Shown in pieces: positions 15,780-28,635 of a DNA stretch of 32,322 nt. The position numbers and the translations under genes were made by a program. The stretch is from Chromera velia (Eukaryota > Sar > Chromeraceae), in contig JAHBMJ010001346.1 of assembly GCA_018398765.1 (NCBI GenBank), positions 1-32,322 of the forward strand. Direction: 5' to 3'. The notes below the pieces were generated by a model that worked only from the letters and a program-made list of their open reading frames with translations, was not told the DNA's origin and did not search any database. Position 1 is the stretch's first letter; the number at the start of each line of letters is the position of its first letter.

Positions 15780-18471
15780 GAGAGAGACAGGAGTCCTCGT
15801 TTAGACGAAAGAAAGGAAGCGCGCTGTCATGGAAGGAACAAATGAACCCCCTCTCTCTCACCCCCTGTCTCTCACAGGCAGAGAGGGAAAGAGGGAAAAA
15901 AGTCCGCCCCAAGAAAGGAAGGTGACGAGGGAAGGGAGGGAAGAAGAAAGGATGGGAGAACGGAAAGAACGAAAAAACGGGAAAGAATGACGCACGGACA
16001 GGAGCAAAGACGGACGGACGGACGAGGGGGGTCCGAGATAGGATAGAAGGGGAAAGAACGAATGAAGCAAAGCTCGGAAAGAAGGCGGGAAAGCAAGCAA
16101 GAATATGAATGAATGGAGGAATGAATGAGTGAAGCAAGAAAAGAAGACAGAACGGACGGAATGAGTAAAGGAAAAATTCGCTTAGACTCCACCCCTTTCT
16201 CCTTTCCCTTTGTCTCTTTGGATTCAGAGCTGCTTCTCTTGCCGCTCTTCTTCGTTTTGTGCTCTGCCGCGCAGATCCAACAGCACGGAAGGGAATTAAG
16301 GGGAGATGATTGGAGCGAGTGAGAAAAAAAACAAAAAAGCGATTCACTGACTGCGTGAACGGACCAAAGAAGCCCGCCCGAAAATTCGGACTCCCATGTC
16401 CGACCGATCGACTGATCCACATCGATGCGCCTTCCTTAAATTCACGGTCACCCCCTTGCATCGGCTCTCGCGTGCTCTATCTTTTTCTCTCCGCTTGTGC
16501 ATGCGTGTATGTGTGCCTGTATGTAACGGGACAAGAAGTCAGGAACTGACCAATCCTGTAACATGTCACACGTACCTTTACTTGCAGTCCATAGGTCAGA
16601 GAGATGGGTGACTTGAGACCATCGTAACAAGGAAGGAAGGAAGGCAGGCAGGCAGACAGGACGGAAGACTCCCTGTCTGTCTGTCGATGAGTGTGGAACG
16701 ACTTTTGGATGAAAAGCAGCGGCGGGCAGCGAAGTCAGCTCGCAGTGACACAGGCTGACTGGTCTGAAGGTGGATTTGAGGGGGGAAGTGAAACGCTAGA
16801 CTTGTCTGACTACTGATACGATTCGCCGTGGAAGTTCGTTCTCTCTTGTGCATTTTTTCTTTTTCTCCTTCTTTTTCTGGAAACACGTCAGCTGTTCTGT
16901 ACAAAAACGATTTCTTTCGCCACACGCAATCAATGGAGGGTACTTTGTCTTCTTCGAGGAACGCAGACAGACAGACAGACAGGCAGTCAGAGAAGGCGTG
17001 AAGAATAAATCCAGGGGGCTGGCTTTGTTTGACTCCGCGAGTCAGAGCAGAGAAGAAATCGACCTAAAATTGCGCACGCAAACAGATAGATCAGTTGCCC
17101 ATCCATGCTCTCTCTGCCTCCCTCACCCGGCACGTCAGCCTGCCCCCCCCCTCCCTGCTCTTCCCCCCCCATGCTGAATGAATGAAGGGTACGTCGATAC
17201 ATCCACACGCTACCATCAGGAATTCGTCGGTGGGTCAATGAAAGCCGCACCGAACGAGAGCGCAGAAACGAATAAAGAAGAGAAACAGCAAGAACAAGAA
17301 GAAAGAGAACAACAGGAAAGATAGACAGACAAAAAGCAAGCCGACAAGCAAGCAAGTATACGATACAGGTCCCTGGGAACCCCTCCTCCTTTCCTTTCCT
17401 TTCCTTTCCTTTCTGCCTTCCCGTAGTCAGGCGCCTCAACTGACACAAAAGAGCGAAAGAGAGGTACCTCGACCGGCAAGGACAAAGAAAAGAAAGGCCC
17501 GGACAACGGACGGACGGAGGTTGCATGGAAGGACGGAATCTGTCTTTCTTTCTTTCTTGGGTTCCTTGGAACACATAAAGAGAGAGAGACAAGAATATGT
17601 CAGATAGAGTAGATACATCATCAATCGAAGATAGAGGAAGGAACTATTTTGGACGTTTGCGGATAAAGTGCCACACACCCATCAGTCAACCATAAGCGTT
17701 ACAGGTGCCGTCAGCTCATCGTCAGTCAGTCGGACGGACAGAAAAAAACGCTGCGACACGGAAAAGGGATTGAGAAGAGAAGTGGGGAGACAGAGAGTGG
17801 AAGGGAAAGAAAGAAAGAAAGAAAGAAAGAAAGAAAAGAGAGAATTGCAGGACAAAAAAGGAGAAAAAGAGAGGGACCCGTCTGAGAGAGAAAAACGACA
17901 GCAAAAAGCAGAGCACAGCAGGCACGAATTGCACTTCACCCCCTGGCCCTGCGTGCTTGCTTGCTTTGCGGTTCCCTCTCCTTCCCCCGCCCCCCCAGAG
18001 GGAAGTAATGCATTCAATGCAACAAGATAGAAAGAACACGGAAAGGAAGAAGAAAACAAGGCAACCAAAACATAAAATGGAAAACCCGAATTTGCTTTCC
18101 TTCCCCACTGCACTCCATCAATCATGTAGTCGTTGGATCAATCAATCAATCACGCACTCATTCACGCAGCAACCAAATTTTTATTCCACTTGAACCAACC
18201 CAACCCCCCTGTCTGTTTGCGCCCATGCCGAAGCCAAGCCAAACCGCACAGCCACCCAACACGCCACACGACTCCTTCAACAGCATTCAACCGTACGTAC
18301 GAGCATTCAATCAATGCATCGGCCGACCCGACCTGCCGCTAGGCCAACAAGGGGAAGGGGACGATTGCCAACAGAAGCAATCCGCCGCTTTCTTTCTTTC
18401 TTTGTCATAAGAACGTATCGAAGCGGCACACCTACGCAAATCAGTCAAAACCGCAATTGAATTCCAGCCAG

Positions 18472-18503
<32 letters not shown>

Positions 18504-19370
18504 AAACATGGACTTGCACATGCATACATGAGGAGACAAGACACACACGTATTCATCCGACAGCAACGTGTGCAGCCAAGCAAGCCCAGGGCAGCCCAGC
18601 AACAATCCACACATCTGCATGTGATTTTCATCGATTAGGGGAAGAACACAAGCAAGCAAGCAAGCACGCAAACACACAAACAAACAGACAGGTAAGAAGA
18701 CATGAATGTACGGAAGAAGAAGGGGAGCGGAGGAACGGAGGGAAGGGAGGCAGGGAGGGAAGAGGGGAGAGTCTCAGTTCCCAACCCGCTCCGTCCTGTC
18801 CTGTTCCGATGAGGAGAAGTGAGAGGGGGAGTGAGAGAGCTGCACAGAAAGATACAGATAGATAGAGATAGAAAGAGGTAGAGAGGTACAGACAGACAGC
18901 CTGCCACTTGCTTGCTCTGTCGTCATTCTTCTTTTCGTTCGTGGACCCTAAACGACTTCTTGAATCTTCCGATTGTCTGTCTTTTTGTATTGTCTTACTT
19001 GGTGCGAGGAGAAAGGAAGGCAAGGCAACGAAAAAGACGGAGCACGCATCTACAGAAAATGAGCGGTCCCTTTTGGGCAGTCAGTCGAAGTAGAGAGGGG
19101 GAGGCAGAAGAAAGGAGGGGGGCGGAGAAAGAGACATGGGGGAAGGGAGGGACGCAAGAAGAGGGTGAGAGAAAAGGGTCGCAACAGACGAGGAGAAAGA
19201 TAAAACCTGTAGAAAGTTCCGACAATGAGTCCGTCAAGCAGTTAGTCAGTAAGTCCGATTGGAAGTCAGGATGGAAAGCATGTCATGTCATGTCAAAGAA
19301 ATTGCCCGGAGGCGTCCATCAAACCAGCTGACATCAGAATCAACAGAGGAATAAATCATCAATGCATGAA
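15780..19370. other. Gene-free purine-rich DNA, part 2
   Basis: The plus strand is strongly purine-rich over long stretches: GGAAGGAAGG near 16630, GAAAGAAAG (17805-17836), GACAGACAG words near 16970 and 18885, a (TTTCC)n pentamer near 17389-17413, (CA)n at 18472-18498 and GCAAGCAAGC near 18650. Long minus-strand frames (for example 15775-16461) translate these as Ser/Phe/Leu/Pro-rich nonsense. I see no gene, RNA gene or transposon end. Confidence 0.5.
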
Positions 19371-22300
19371 TGTAGGTGAAAAATCGGCCGCCCTCGATCT
19401 TCTCGTTCTTTTCTCTTCTTCCGTCTCAAACCCTAACTAAACAGACTCACTTCTGTCCGCCTACAGCGAGCAAAGTCCTCCTTTTTGCTACCACGGCATC
19501 TCTCTTGTCTGTCGGCCCTCTACTCAAACTCAAAATGCATCCATCCAACTAATCGATTCTTTCGTCTCCCCGGCGAGATGGCCCCCTTTCCCCTTTCCCC
19601 CATGTCCCCACGCGAATTCGTGTCAGTCATCCTTTGCGATTCATTTTTCTTTCCGGCACCATCTTGAAATTACTAACCAAAGAAATCCGACCGAAGGAAG
19701 AAAGAAAGAAAGAAAGAAACAAAGAAACAAACAAAGAAAGAAAGAAAGAAAGCAGCATCTCCATCCATCCAAACGAATGTAAACAACCTTCACACACACC
19801 GAACAGAAACAAAACACACCATCCTTTCGAAACAGGCTCGAAAGCAAACCTGAATGGATGAATGACCTCTCTTCTCTACCAACTTGCGTTCTTTCTAGCT
19901 CTTTGCTCTATTGCAATTCTTTTCGGATTTCGGAACGAAAGAAAAGTTACAGACGATACAGAAGAGGAAATACAGAATTACAGAAAGAAAGGTAGCGAAT
20001 TCAGGTGAAAGACAAAAAAAAAACAGGAAGGAAACGGATACTAGCAGTACTCTTTTTTAATGAACGATTGTCAGCAAAAAAAACAAGGCCCGGCCCAGAA
20101 GCAGAACAGTGCGACGGCCTTTCAGGCAGAACAAAAAAGAGAGAAGGAAAGAAAGAAGGCAGTGAAAGGCAGAAACCATCGATGGCGATTGTGTGCATGT
20201 GCAAGAAAGTTGGGTCAGCGGACCGAGTGAATTAGATGCACGCACGAAGTGTTCCCTCTTTCTTTTTTTCTTTCTCTCATCATTCCAGCGGGGAACAGAG
20301 CAGTCAATACAGACCCTGCCCAAATGCCCATGTCCTCATGGAGTCAGAACTAAGAAGGCTCACAAGAACGTTCATTCACGTAAAGAAAGAAAGAAGATCA
20401 GTTCAATGGCCACACCACCACACCGTCCACGCTGGTCGGTTTAGGTCAGGTCAGGTTTGTCAATTGTTTTGTTCTCGAATTGGAATTTTTGTTTCAGTGT
20501 GAAGGCTTCGAGGCCCGACCGTCCTCCTTGAAAATGAAGGCGAAGGAAGGAAGACACAGGAAGAAGGAAGGAGACAGCAGCGCAGCCGCTCAAAGAGACA
20601 CGGCAAGAAAATGGACGAACAACTCACACACGAGGGCGACGAACACGCAAACGACGAAACAAAAAAAACAGACACACAGAGAAACGAACGAACAAACGGA
20701 AAGGGCGGATAAAGTAGGGACTCCAGAAGAAAGACTGACTGGATTTGCTCGACAGGTGTACAGGTCAAAGAATGAAGAGAAAAAAAAGGGAAGAAAAGAA
20801 AGAAATGACAGAAGGAGAGGAAGAACCGTCGAAAGAAAGAAAGAAAGAAGAATGATATCAGAGTGAGAGAGAGTCATTTGAAGAGAGGAGACAGATAGAT
20901 TCAGTGAATAAGGTGGGGTGAGGGAGGCATTCAGAAGTAAAGGGTCAGGGTCCAGACGACCCTTTTTGACCCACGACAGGAGAGGAGAGGAGAAAGTCAT
21001 TCATTGGAGTGGAGAGGGGGACGGAGGGAGGGAGGGGGGGGGAGGAAGTTTATGAACAAGAGGAAGCGAATACAGAAAGAGAAAAAGCCAAAAAGAGGGT
21101 CGAAAACTCAGTTGGTACAGGCGTACGTAGTGCATCGCATGAAGGAAACTGGTTTCGTCTCTTCGTTCCTCATCAAGGCAGACCAAGTCGGAGCAGAAAG
21201 AAAGAAAGAACGGGAAAATCTCTCTTGACTCCAAAGAGGAAAGAAAAAGCAGTTTGGGCACAGACGGATACAGGGACGTGAGGAGAAATGAGGGGAACTT
21301 GTTGTTTTCTTTGCTTGGAGTGAGGAAGGAAATTACTTGTTTTTCTCCTCGTTGTTCGTCCTTTCTTTTCTTTACTTTCTCTCTCCCTTCAACCGGCGAG
21401 GACAGGATTTTGTTTGTGTCTTCATCAACGCGCAGACAGTCACCGACCGACATTTTCTCTAGCCCGATCTTGACCGATTGTTACTTGGCTTGCGCCTCTC
21501 TCTGATCTGCAGCCCAACTCTGGTTTCTCAGTCACACGCACGAACCTTCCTTGAACATCAGTATTTTTTCGCAGATCGAGCATCAAACCATCCATCCGTC
21601 CCTCCCTCCCCGCCTATCAGCAATAGCGCTTGCATACACACTCACCAACACGAACACACTCACTCACTCACTCACTGACTCAATTGACTTGCGAAAGGAT
21701 TCAGGAGGGGAGACAGGGTGAGAGGAAAGGAACACGCTAGAGGAGAGAGATAGAGGAAGCAGCCTTACGATCGGACGAAACGAGCGCGGACTCTCTGTTT
21801 CATCCGGTCACTTCCTCTCTTCTCTTCTTCTTGTCACTGGCTATCTGTCTGTCTTCTCAGTATCTCCATCCCCGCCAATGCCCTCCTTTTCTTTCTTCTC
21901 TTTCTCGCATGCTTCTTCTGCGTATTGATTGTTTATTTGATTGATTGGTCTACCAGGTTAGTCAGGTCATCTATGAGAGAGACTGCACAGTCAGTCATCG
22001 TCAGGTAGAGAGAACTCCACCCACCCACCCCTCCAATCAATGCACACACACGCCTGAGAAAGAAAGGAAGATCCCTCCTCCCTTCCTTCCTTCCTTTCTC
22101 TGATAGACAATCTTACTTTTGCCTGTCTTCCTCCCTGTCTTCCTTCTCCTTACATCTGACTTCCACCCGGCTTGGGTGGGCGAAAAGGGAAGAAAGCTCT
22201 TCCTTCTGTCTGCCTGTCGAGCGTACGGGCGGACGAGATCACACTCTTCCCTTTCCCCCCTTCTCTCTCTTTCTCTCTCTCTGTCCAGGTAGCGCTACCT

Positions 22301-23037
22301 CTTTCCTTCTCCTCGTTTTATTCCACTTCGGTCAGTCAGCAGCCGCATCACAGTAACCCCTCGCTGCTAAGAATAAGAACAGAAAAAGGAGTGAGAAGAA
22401 GAGGTAGGAGAGAGCCCCGAAAGAGCGACCTTTGTCCCTTATTCGGCGCTCTCTTCATTCGTTCCCCTTTCTCCCTCCTTCCCTCTGTGCAAAACAGCAC
22501 TCTCTGTTCAAGGCTGAATGAACGATTCGACTGTCACAATGACAGAGAGACAGGCAGACATGTACAAGTACACACGCCTGTTGTATCAAATTCTTCCGAT
22601 TCGATGCAGAGCGTGAGCATGAATCCGGCAGCAGCCCACCCGTTCCCCAGCAACATCTCATCATCTTGGTCGTTTTCTTTTGATCATACACTCAGCGCAT
22701 CCCACGGTCACTCACCTCTTCTTGAATCATTCACTCAACCACTTATTCATTTTTCCTGAACCTTCTTTCTTCCTTCTCTTTTTCCTTTACTCTCTCACTC
22801 GATGCCTGCAGATCTCCTATCGTCCGGCCTCATTTGAGGGATTTCACTCACGTTCTTTCCCTTTCCCTGTTCCTTCTCGTCCCTCGGTCTTCTCGGTTGT
22901 CTTGTAATCGGTCCTCCCCGTCCCTGGCCTTTTGTTTGCTGTCATTCGTGCTCTGCTTGTTTCTTTCTTTCTTGCTTGCTTCTTCTCTTGTTCTGTTCTT
23001 CTTTTTGTCTCTCTTTGGAAGTCGTGGGCGGATGGAT
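19371..23037. other. Gene-free DNA, part 3, including 3' flank of the PTB-like gene
   Basis: This contains a GAAA/ACAAA microsatellite (19697-19752), purine-rich sequence at 20480-21250, an (ACTC)n run near 21656-21676 and pyrimidine-rich sequence from about 21300 to 23030. The part just below 23038 must include the 3' UTR of the minus-strand PTB-like gene, which would be purine-rich as RNA. No coding exon could be supported. The 195-codon frame at 22172-22759 is Ser/Phe-rich low complexity. Confidence 0.5.
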
Positions 23038-26000
23038 TCAGGAGTCGGTCTTGTGCTTGAAGCGACTTCGGGTGAAGGCAACCCGCAGCGATCTGTCCTT
23101 GAGGCGCGTGCCGTGCACTCTCATGACACACTCGATCGCTTCAGAGGGACTGCCCACGGTCAGCTGCGCCATCCAGTTCTTTCCTTGTTCAGGATTCTTC
23201 ACGATCTGCACACAGTCACACAACGCACGTTTGTGCAAAGAGAAAATGACGGCTAAGAATACAGACAAAAGAGTCAAAGAACGGGATCTGCAGAAGATAT
23301 CAGAGGAAGTGAGTGAAAACACCTTTGCTGCTTGACTGCGCGGAACCAAGAAAGCAGCGCTATCTTGAGGGGTCGCTCACACAAGAAAAAAGATGGTTTC
23401 AGAAAAAGATTGCTCGACTGACCGTCAGCAAGCGCACGTCGGCAAACTCCTGGAAGAGCTCGCGAAGTTCGTGCTCTGCATGTGAGTCAGTCATTGACAC
23501 AGAGAAAGAAGGGGAAGAGAGAAAAGAAAGCGCGTCAGGGAAGGACTACCGCAATCGCATATGCACGGAAGGGACCCCAATCGAATTTGGATGCCAAGTT
23601 CCCGTCAGGAGGTTGCAGAAGCAAAAGGGGGCCCATGGGTGGGGCGTCTGGGGGGCAGAAGCACAGTTAGACAAATCAAAGTTCCCGGTTCTCAAGTTTA
23701 CCATTTAAAAGAAATACCTACGTACTACAGAGAGCGAATCTACCCACAGGACAGCCAAACGAACATGCAGGGAAATTCGATCCTTCCGAGCAGGCCTGCC
23801 GAGCAGGACAGGACAGGAAGGACAGACGGACCTTTCACCTCTGGAGAAACGTTCGCGACGAAGAGCGCGTTGCTTGGACGGCAGCAATTGCGAGCAAATC
23901 GCTTCCGGCACTCCGGACCCTCCTGAAAAATCGAACGCACACGGGCATATGGATGGATTTCTCTATGTCTGTCTTGGTCTGAGCAAGAAAGAAGTCGGCA
24001 AGAGATTTTCTAACGAAGGGAAAACGAAAAAGAACAAGCAAAAGAAGAAAACAAAATCTGCCACTACCCTCCCCTTTCTTCCCTTTCCTCCTGCCCCGTC
24101 AGTCTCGGGATACTCCAGCACATGTTCTCTCACACACTCTCACACACACTCACACAGACACACACAGAGAGAGGGGGGTCTCTCCTGTCTTCGCACTAAC
24201 TGACCGCGTATCTCTGCTCGTCTGTGTTGAAGTGGAGGACCTCGAACGGTTCACCCCTCTCCCCGTCCTCCCCGTCTTCGCTGAGGGTCAGACAGAATTC
24301 TGCTCCCGTGTTTCCTCGTCCCCGCCCCCCCTCCATCGGATCCCCCCTGCATCCATACATACAGACGCACATGCATCATGCAGAAGCTTTTTTTCCCCTC
24401 ACATACATGAAGACCGACATACACATACCAGAGACAGGCAGGGCAAGAGAAAAACGGCGAGATGCTCTTTCTGTCTGTGCGCCTGCACACGAGCAATAAG
24501 CCTATCTGTCTACCTGTCTGCCGAGTTGATCCCCCACCCCACCCCCACCCCACACGCACGACTTCCAGAAAAGAGCACCGTAAAAGAGTGTGTGTACTAG
24601 GAAGAGAAGGAAAGGAAAGCGTGTGGACTGACTGTTCCGATGTATCAATCAAGACCGTCACTGGGCGGGCAAGTCAATTTCACACAAGACGACAAAGAAA
24701 AAAAACAAAAAGGACGCCTGACGTACCACCAGGTTGATCCGATTTCCTTCTCGCTGGAGAAGAGAACTTGGATCCGCCTCTCTCCAATTCCCATGTCGTT
24801 GGCGTAGAAGTAGGCGAGTGAGGCGAAGAAGTGTTCCGCATACCTGCAAGCAAGCAAACAAGCAACAGACACACAGAGCAGGCAAAACACGCGCATGTCC
24901 ATCATCGTCACACCGCTACACACAGTCGACTTTCTGGAGGGAATGAGAGAGAAAGGCGGGGTCTCGGGAACCATCTTTTACGCGGAGCGAGGAGGCGACT
25001 TCCTGTATAATCCCTTGAAAACCACATGAATGAAACAGAGGCGGAAAGAGAGGGAGGACGTGGAAGGAAGAAGAAAAAGGAGAAGAGGGGCCAAAGCAGT
25101 TGTCGAGCGGTATAGAGAAGAGGCGAGCGGGAGCTGATGTCACCTAGCTCGGATGGAAAGGAGATCTGGCTCTCTCTCTCTCGTCTTGTTTTGCGATAAG
25201 TCTCAATTCCTTTCTTGACTAGGAACTGACTGACTCGACAAACACCGCCGCCTCCTGCTTGGACCCCCTGTTGGTGGGGGTTTCTCTGGTCTTCACCGTC
25301 ACCCGTCGGACGATCCCGAACACACTGAAGAGGTTGAACACCATCCGAGGTGCTGTGCGGTCTTGGGGCAGACCATACACCACAATCACCCGTGTCCTCG
25401 CCTCGTTCACAGAGTGGGCACCTGCATCCAACAGCTCCTTCGGGAAAGGAAGAACGAAACTCAGGTCGTCTCCTGGAGTCTCGTCTGTCTTAACTGCGCT
25501 GTCTCCTTCTCTCTCTGCTGCTGCCTCCGCTGCTGCGGCAGCGGTGGCAGAGGAGAAAGGCCACGAGACGCAGGAGGCGGAGACTTCAGTCTCTCTGTCC
25601 CCCGAGGGCCTTCGGGGTCCCCTCTGTTGCTGAGGGGGGGTGGTTGTTGTCGAGACCGTCGGGGCACGGGGGGGCACTCTCTGGGGAGGTCCCGGAAGAG
25701 TCGAGGTGCTGAACCCCAGACCAGATGTCCCCGTGCTCATGGAGGAGAAACGAGAATCGAACGACGCCGACGGGTTCTGTGGACTCGCCTGAGAGGAGTA
25801 AGGAGTGACCCCCATGCTCTGTGCGGCAGCCATCTGCTGTTCCTGATCGGACAGAGAAGCAGAAAGGCTCGACAGGTCGAGGAAAGAGTCGGAGGTGTAG
25901 GGTGCGAAGGAAGCGGCAGAAGGCGGGGGGGTGCCGGAGAAAGTAGGGATTCTGCCCAGGTCCCTTGAGAGGGACAGAGACCCCATGGGGGGAACTCCCC

Positions 26001-28635
26001 TTTCCACTTCAGCAGGAGAGACTGCATGACGCGCTGGCGCAACAGTCAAATTGGAGACAGCGGATGTGGGACGTGACATGTGTCGCTCGCCTGCTGGTGC
26101 CTGAAGACCCCTACCCGTATCCTCCGGAACAGGAGAAGCTGAGACGTACGGGAGAACGCGCGATGCGAACATATCCTGCGCGGAGAAAAAACAGGGAAGG
26201 AAAAAGATGTGGATCTATCGAAGAGGCAGCAGGACAGAGAGGTGGACAAAGAAAAGGAGAGGAGCAAAGGGGAACGCCCTCCGACCGACCGACTGGCTGA
26301 CCGTTTTCTGTTGTTCCTGCTGCAGCGCTCTGTGGAGAGAGAGCACTTCATGCTGAGACAGAAGCGCGAGCTCTCGGGAAGAGATGGCCCTCGCAGGCAG
26401 CCCAAACTGGTCCATGGGCGACTGGGGTTGTTGCATCCCCCCGATTCCGCTGTGAGACCTGCCTTGAATGCCACCTCCGAGATCCCAACAAGGGGAGGGC
26501 ATAGAGAATGGGGAGGGGACAGGTGTTCCTGCCCCACCACCAGTCCACATTGCCTCCTGCGACTGGGAGTGCATTGGCATTGTTGACATGGCGGGCCCTC
26601 CTCCAAGGAAGGGGAAGGGAAAGGAGAAACTTCCCGCGTGGGTGGAGGAGGCAGACCCAGGGGGCGGGGGAGGAAGCGTTGAGGGGGAAAACTGTGGCTG
26701 CTGAGACACTGGTTCGCACGGTGTTGGCGGAGGGGGGGGTCTGGGTGGGTGGGGTGGAGGCGGTTGTTGCGGTCGGATAAGGGAGGGATGCATCGTTGCT
26801 GCCGGCACGCGGGACGGCAGCTGTGCATGTCGTCGGGAAGATTCGTCCATGCGATCTGTGGCCTGAATGAAACCAGCAGGTGGAAAGGAAGCGGAACAAG
26901 CAGATGGAAGTGTGAGTGCAGGAGGAGGGGGGAGGAACGGGGACTGTCCGTCAGTCATGGATGCAATGCCCTCGAGAGACTGCTGCTGCTGTTGTTGCAT
27001 GGAGAGGTATCCTTCTGCATTGCCAGTACTGATCTGCTGAGCGTCAGCAGAAGAGTGTGGCTGCATCTGGGGGGGCAGCATGCTCTTGAGAGCAAGCAGG
27101 ATGGCATCGAGGGATAGGTTCTGCTGGGGAGTGCAAGAGGAGGAACGGTATGCGGGTGCGGAAGCAGAGCGGATGTCAGGCTGCTGGTGTGGGTCTGGAG
27201 ACAGGAAAGTTCCTGAGGTGGTGTCGGCAGGAGGGGGAGGGGTGAAGCACGAAGCCCCACCTGGGGCCGTAGCGGAAAGCTGCGGCTGTCCGCTCGTGTC
27301 ATTGCGAAGCAAATCTGCACCCCCGCCCTGTCCCTGTCCCCTCTCGTTGAAGGCCAGTGACCCTTTCGAAGGATTCACGTAGACGTTCTGTTCGAGTGGG
27401 GGGCAGACTGTGGGGGCTCCTTCAGATGCCGTGGTGGGAGTCCCGAAACGGACCTGCGATTCGCACGAGACCGTCACACGAGGAAAGAGACGAAGAGGCA
27501 GAGTGAAGCCGTGAGAGTCAAACAAAGTTCTTTTTCAACAGCAAATTGGTTACAAAGACAAAGAGACACGATGACTGAATGGCAGAGAGACAGGGACACG
27601 GGCAGGCTGACACAAAGACAGACTGGCACAGTATGGCAAAGAGAAAGACTGACTGAAAAAAGGAAAACCAGAAAACCAACTTCTTCAACAAAGCAAAGGA
27701 AGCCAGTCTAAAGAAGCCAAACAGACAGACCCTGAGGCGGTTGCAGCCAAAGTACATCATGCGACCGTCCAAGGTGGACACGGCACTCTGCGCCTCCTCG
27801 GTCCGGCTGAATTCCACTACTGCATCCAGACTTCCTTTGCCCAACGCCACCGATGCAGTGTCTGTTTGTTGCTTGACGATCGACAGTCTCTCCACTGTGC
27901 CAAACCGACAGAAAAGGTCCAGCAGCAGAGGCAGACCCACAGGGTACACCAGCGTCTTCACAGTCACTAAAACCACAGGACTAGGGCTGGCTGTCTCGGC
28001 CCCCTCGTCTCCCTCCTCAGTCGGATCCCTCTTTTGCGTTTGTGTCAGCGGCGCCACCTTCCCGAACTCCATTTCTGCATCAGTGCATGAGGAAGGCCGA
28101 GGGTCAGACATGGGACAGACAAAGTGGCAAACCAGTGGGCATAAAGAGAAAAACACAAGGCAGACACGAGCGCGCGAAGACACAAAATGCAGACTGAGGG
28201 CATACAAGCACAATGCAGAATGAAAGGCACATGAAGTTCTTTTGAACAGTAAGGCAGACAGGCAGGCAGAGAGAGAGGTAAACGGGCAGGCATGTGCGGG
28301 GACAGACAAAAAGAAAGACAAGACAGACCAGCTGAAGACCGCAAAAGTGCTTGCTGCCATAACGTGTGCGAGGGAAAAAACCACTTTTGCCGTTGTGTGT
28401 CCTTTCAACCACCTAACGAGAAGAAAGTCAGGCAAGAAAAAGATCTGAATGATGAGTCTTAACGCAATCATCCACCCAATCAGCCCAAAGCTCTCGTTAC
28501 GCAGAAAGCACCCCGCCAACAGACAGATGAATGAACCTCTAAAACAAATTTTGGATACAAATGGCCTTCCTTACTTGTAGTTTCTTGCAGTCCAGCAGCA
28601 CCGAGGAAAAAGGGGGTCTGGAAAATGAGATTCAT
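23038..28635 (-). CDS. PTB / hnRNP-L family RNA-binding protein, three RRMs
   Basis: Predicted nuclear splicing regulator binding pyrimidine- or CA-rich RNA. Exons, in transcript order: 28635-28575 (tentative start), 28074-27731, 27453-26302, 26175-25231, 24998-24982 (tentative 17-nt microexon), 24843-24727, 24280-24205, 23922-23832, 23475-23423, 23205-23038; about 1,007 residues, all phases consistent. RRM-A (~53-139) resembles PTB RRM2: VKTLVYPVGLPLLLDLFCRF, then DGRMMYFGCNRLRVRFG. RRM-B (~780-868): VIVVYGLPQDRTAPRMVFNL, then ERRIQVLFSSEKE. RRM-C (~920-1000): SNALFVANVSPEVKEHELRE, WMAQLTVGSPSEAIECV, LRVAFTRS, closely patterned on PTB RRM4. Exons 27453-26302 and 26175-25231 encode a ~640-residue Pro/Gln/Ser-rich, probably disordered linker. 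PTB RRM1 was not found; it may lie in unseen 5' exons or be absent. It shares a 5' spacer with BRX1. Confidence 0.75.

Noticed and set aside
15775-16461. 228-codon minus-strand open frame
   Set aside because: It arises from a purine-rich tract read on the opposite strand, giving Phe/Ser/Pro/Leu low complexity.
17805-17836. CRISPR-like or regulatory repeat array
   Set aside because: Simple GAAA microsatellite with no spacers; the sequence is eukaryotic nuclear DNA.
22172-22759. 195-codon open frame
   Set aside because: Ser/Phe-rich translation of pyrimidine-rich DNA, with no recognisable motif and no splice context.
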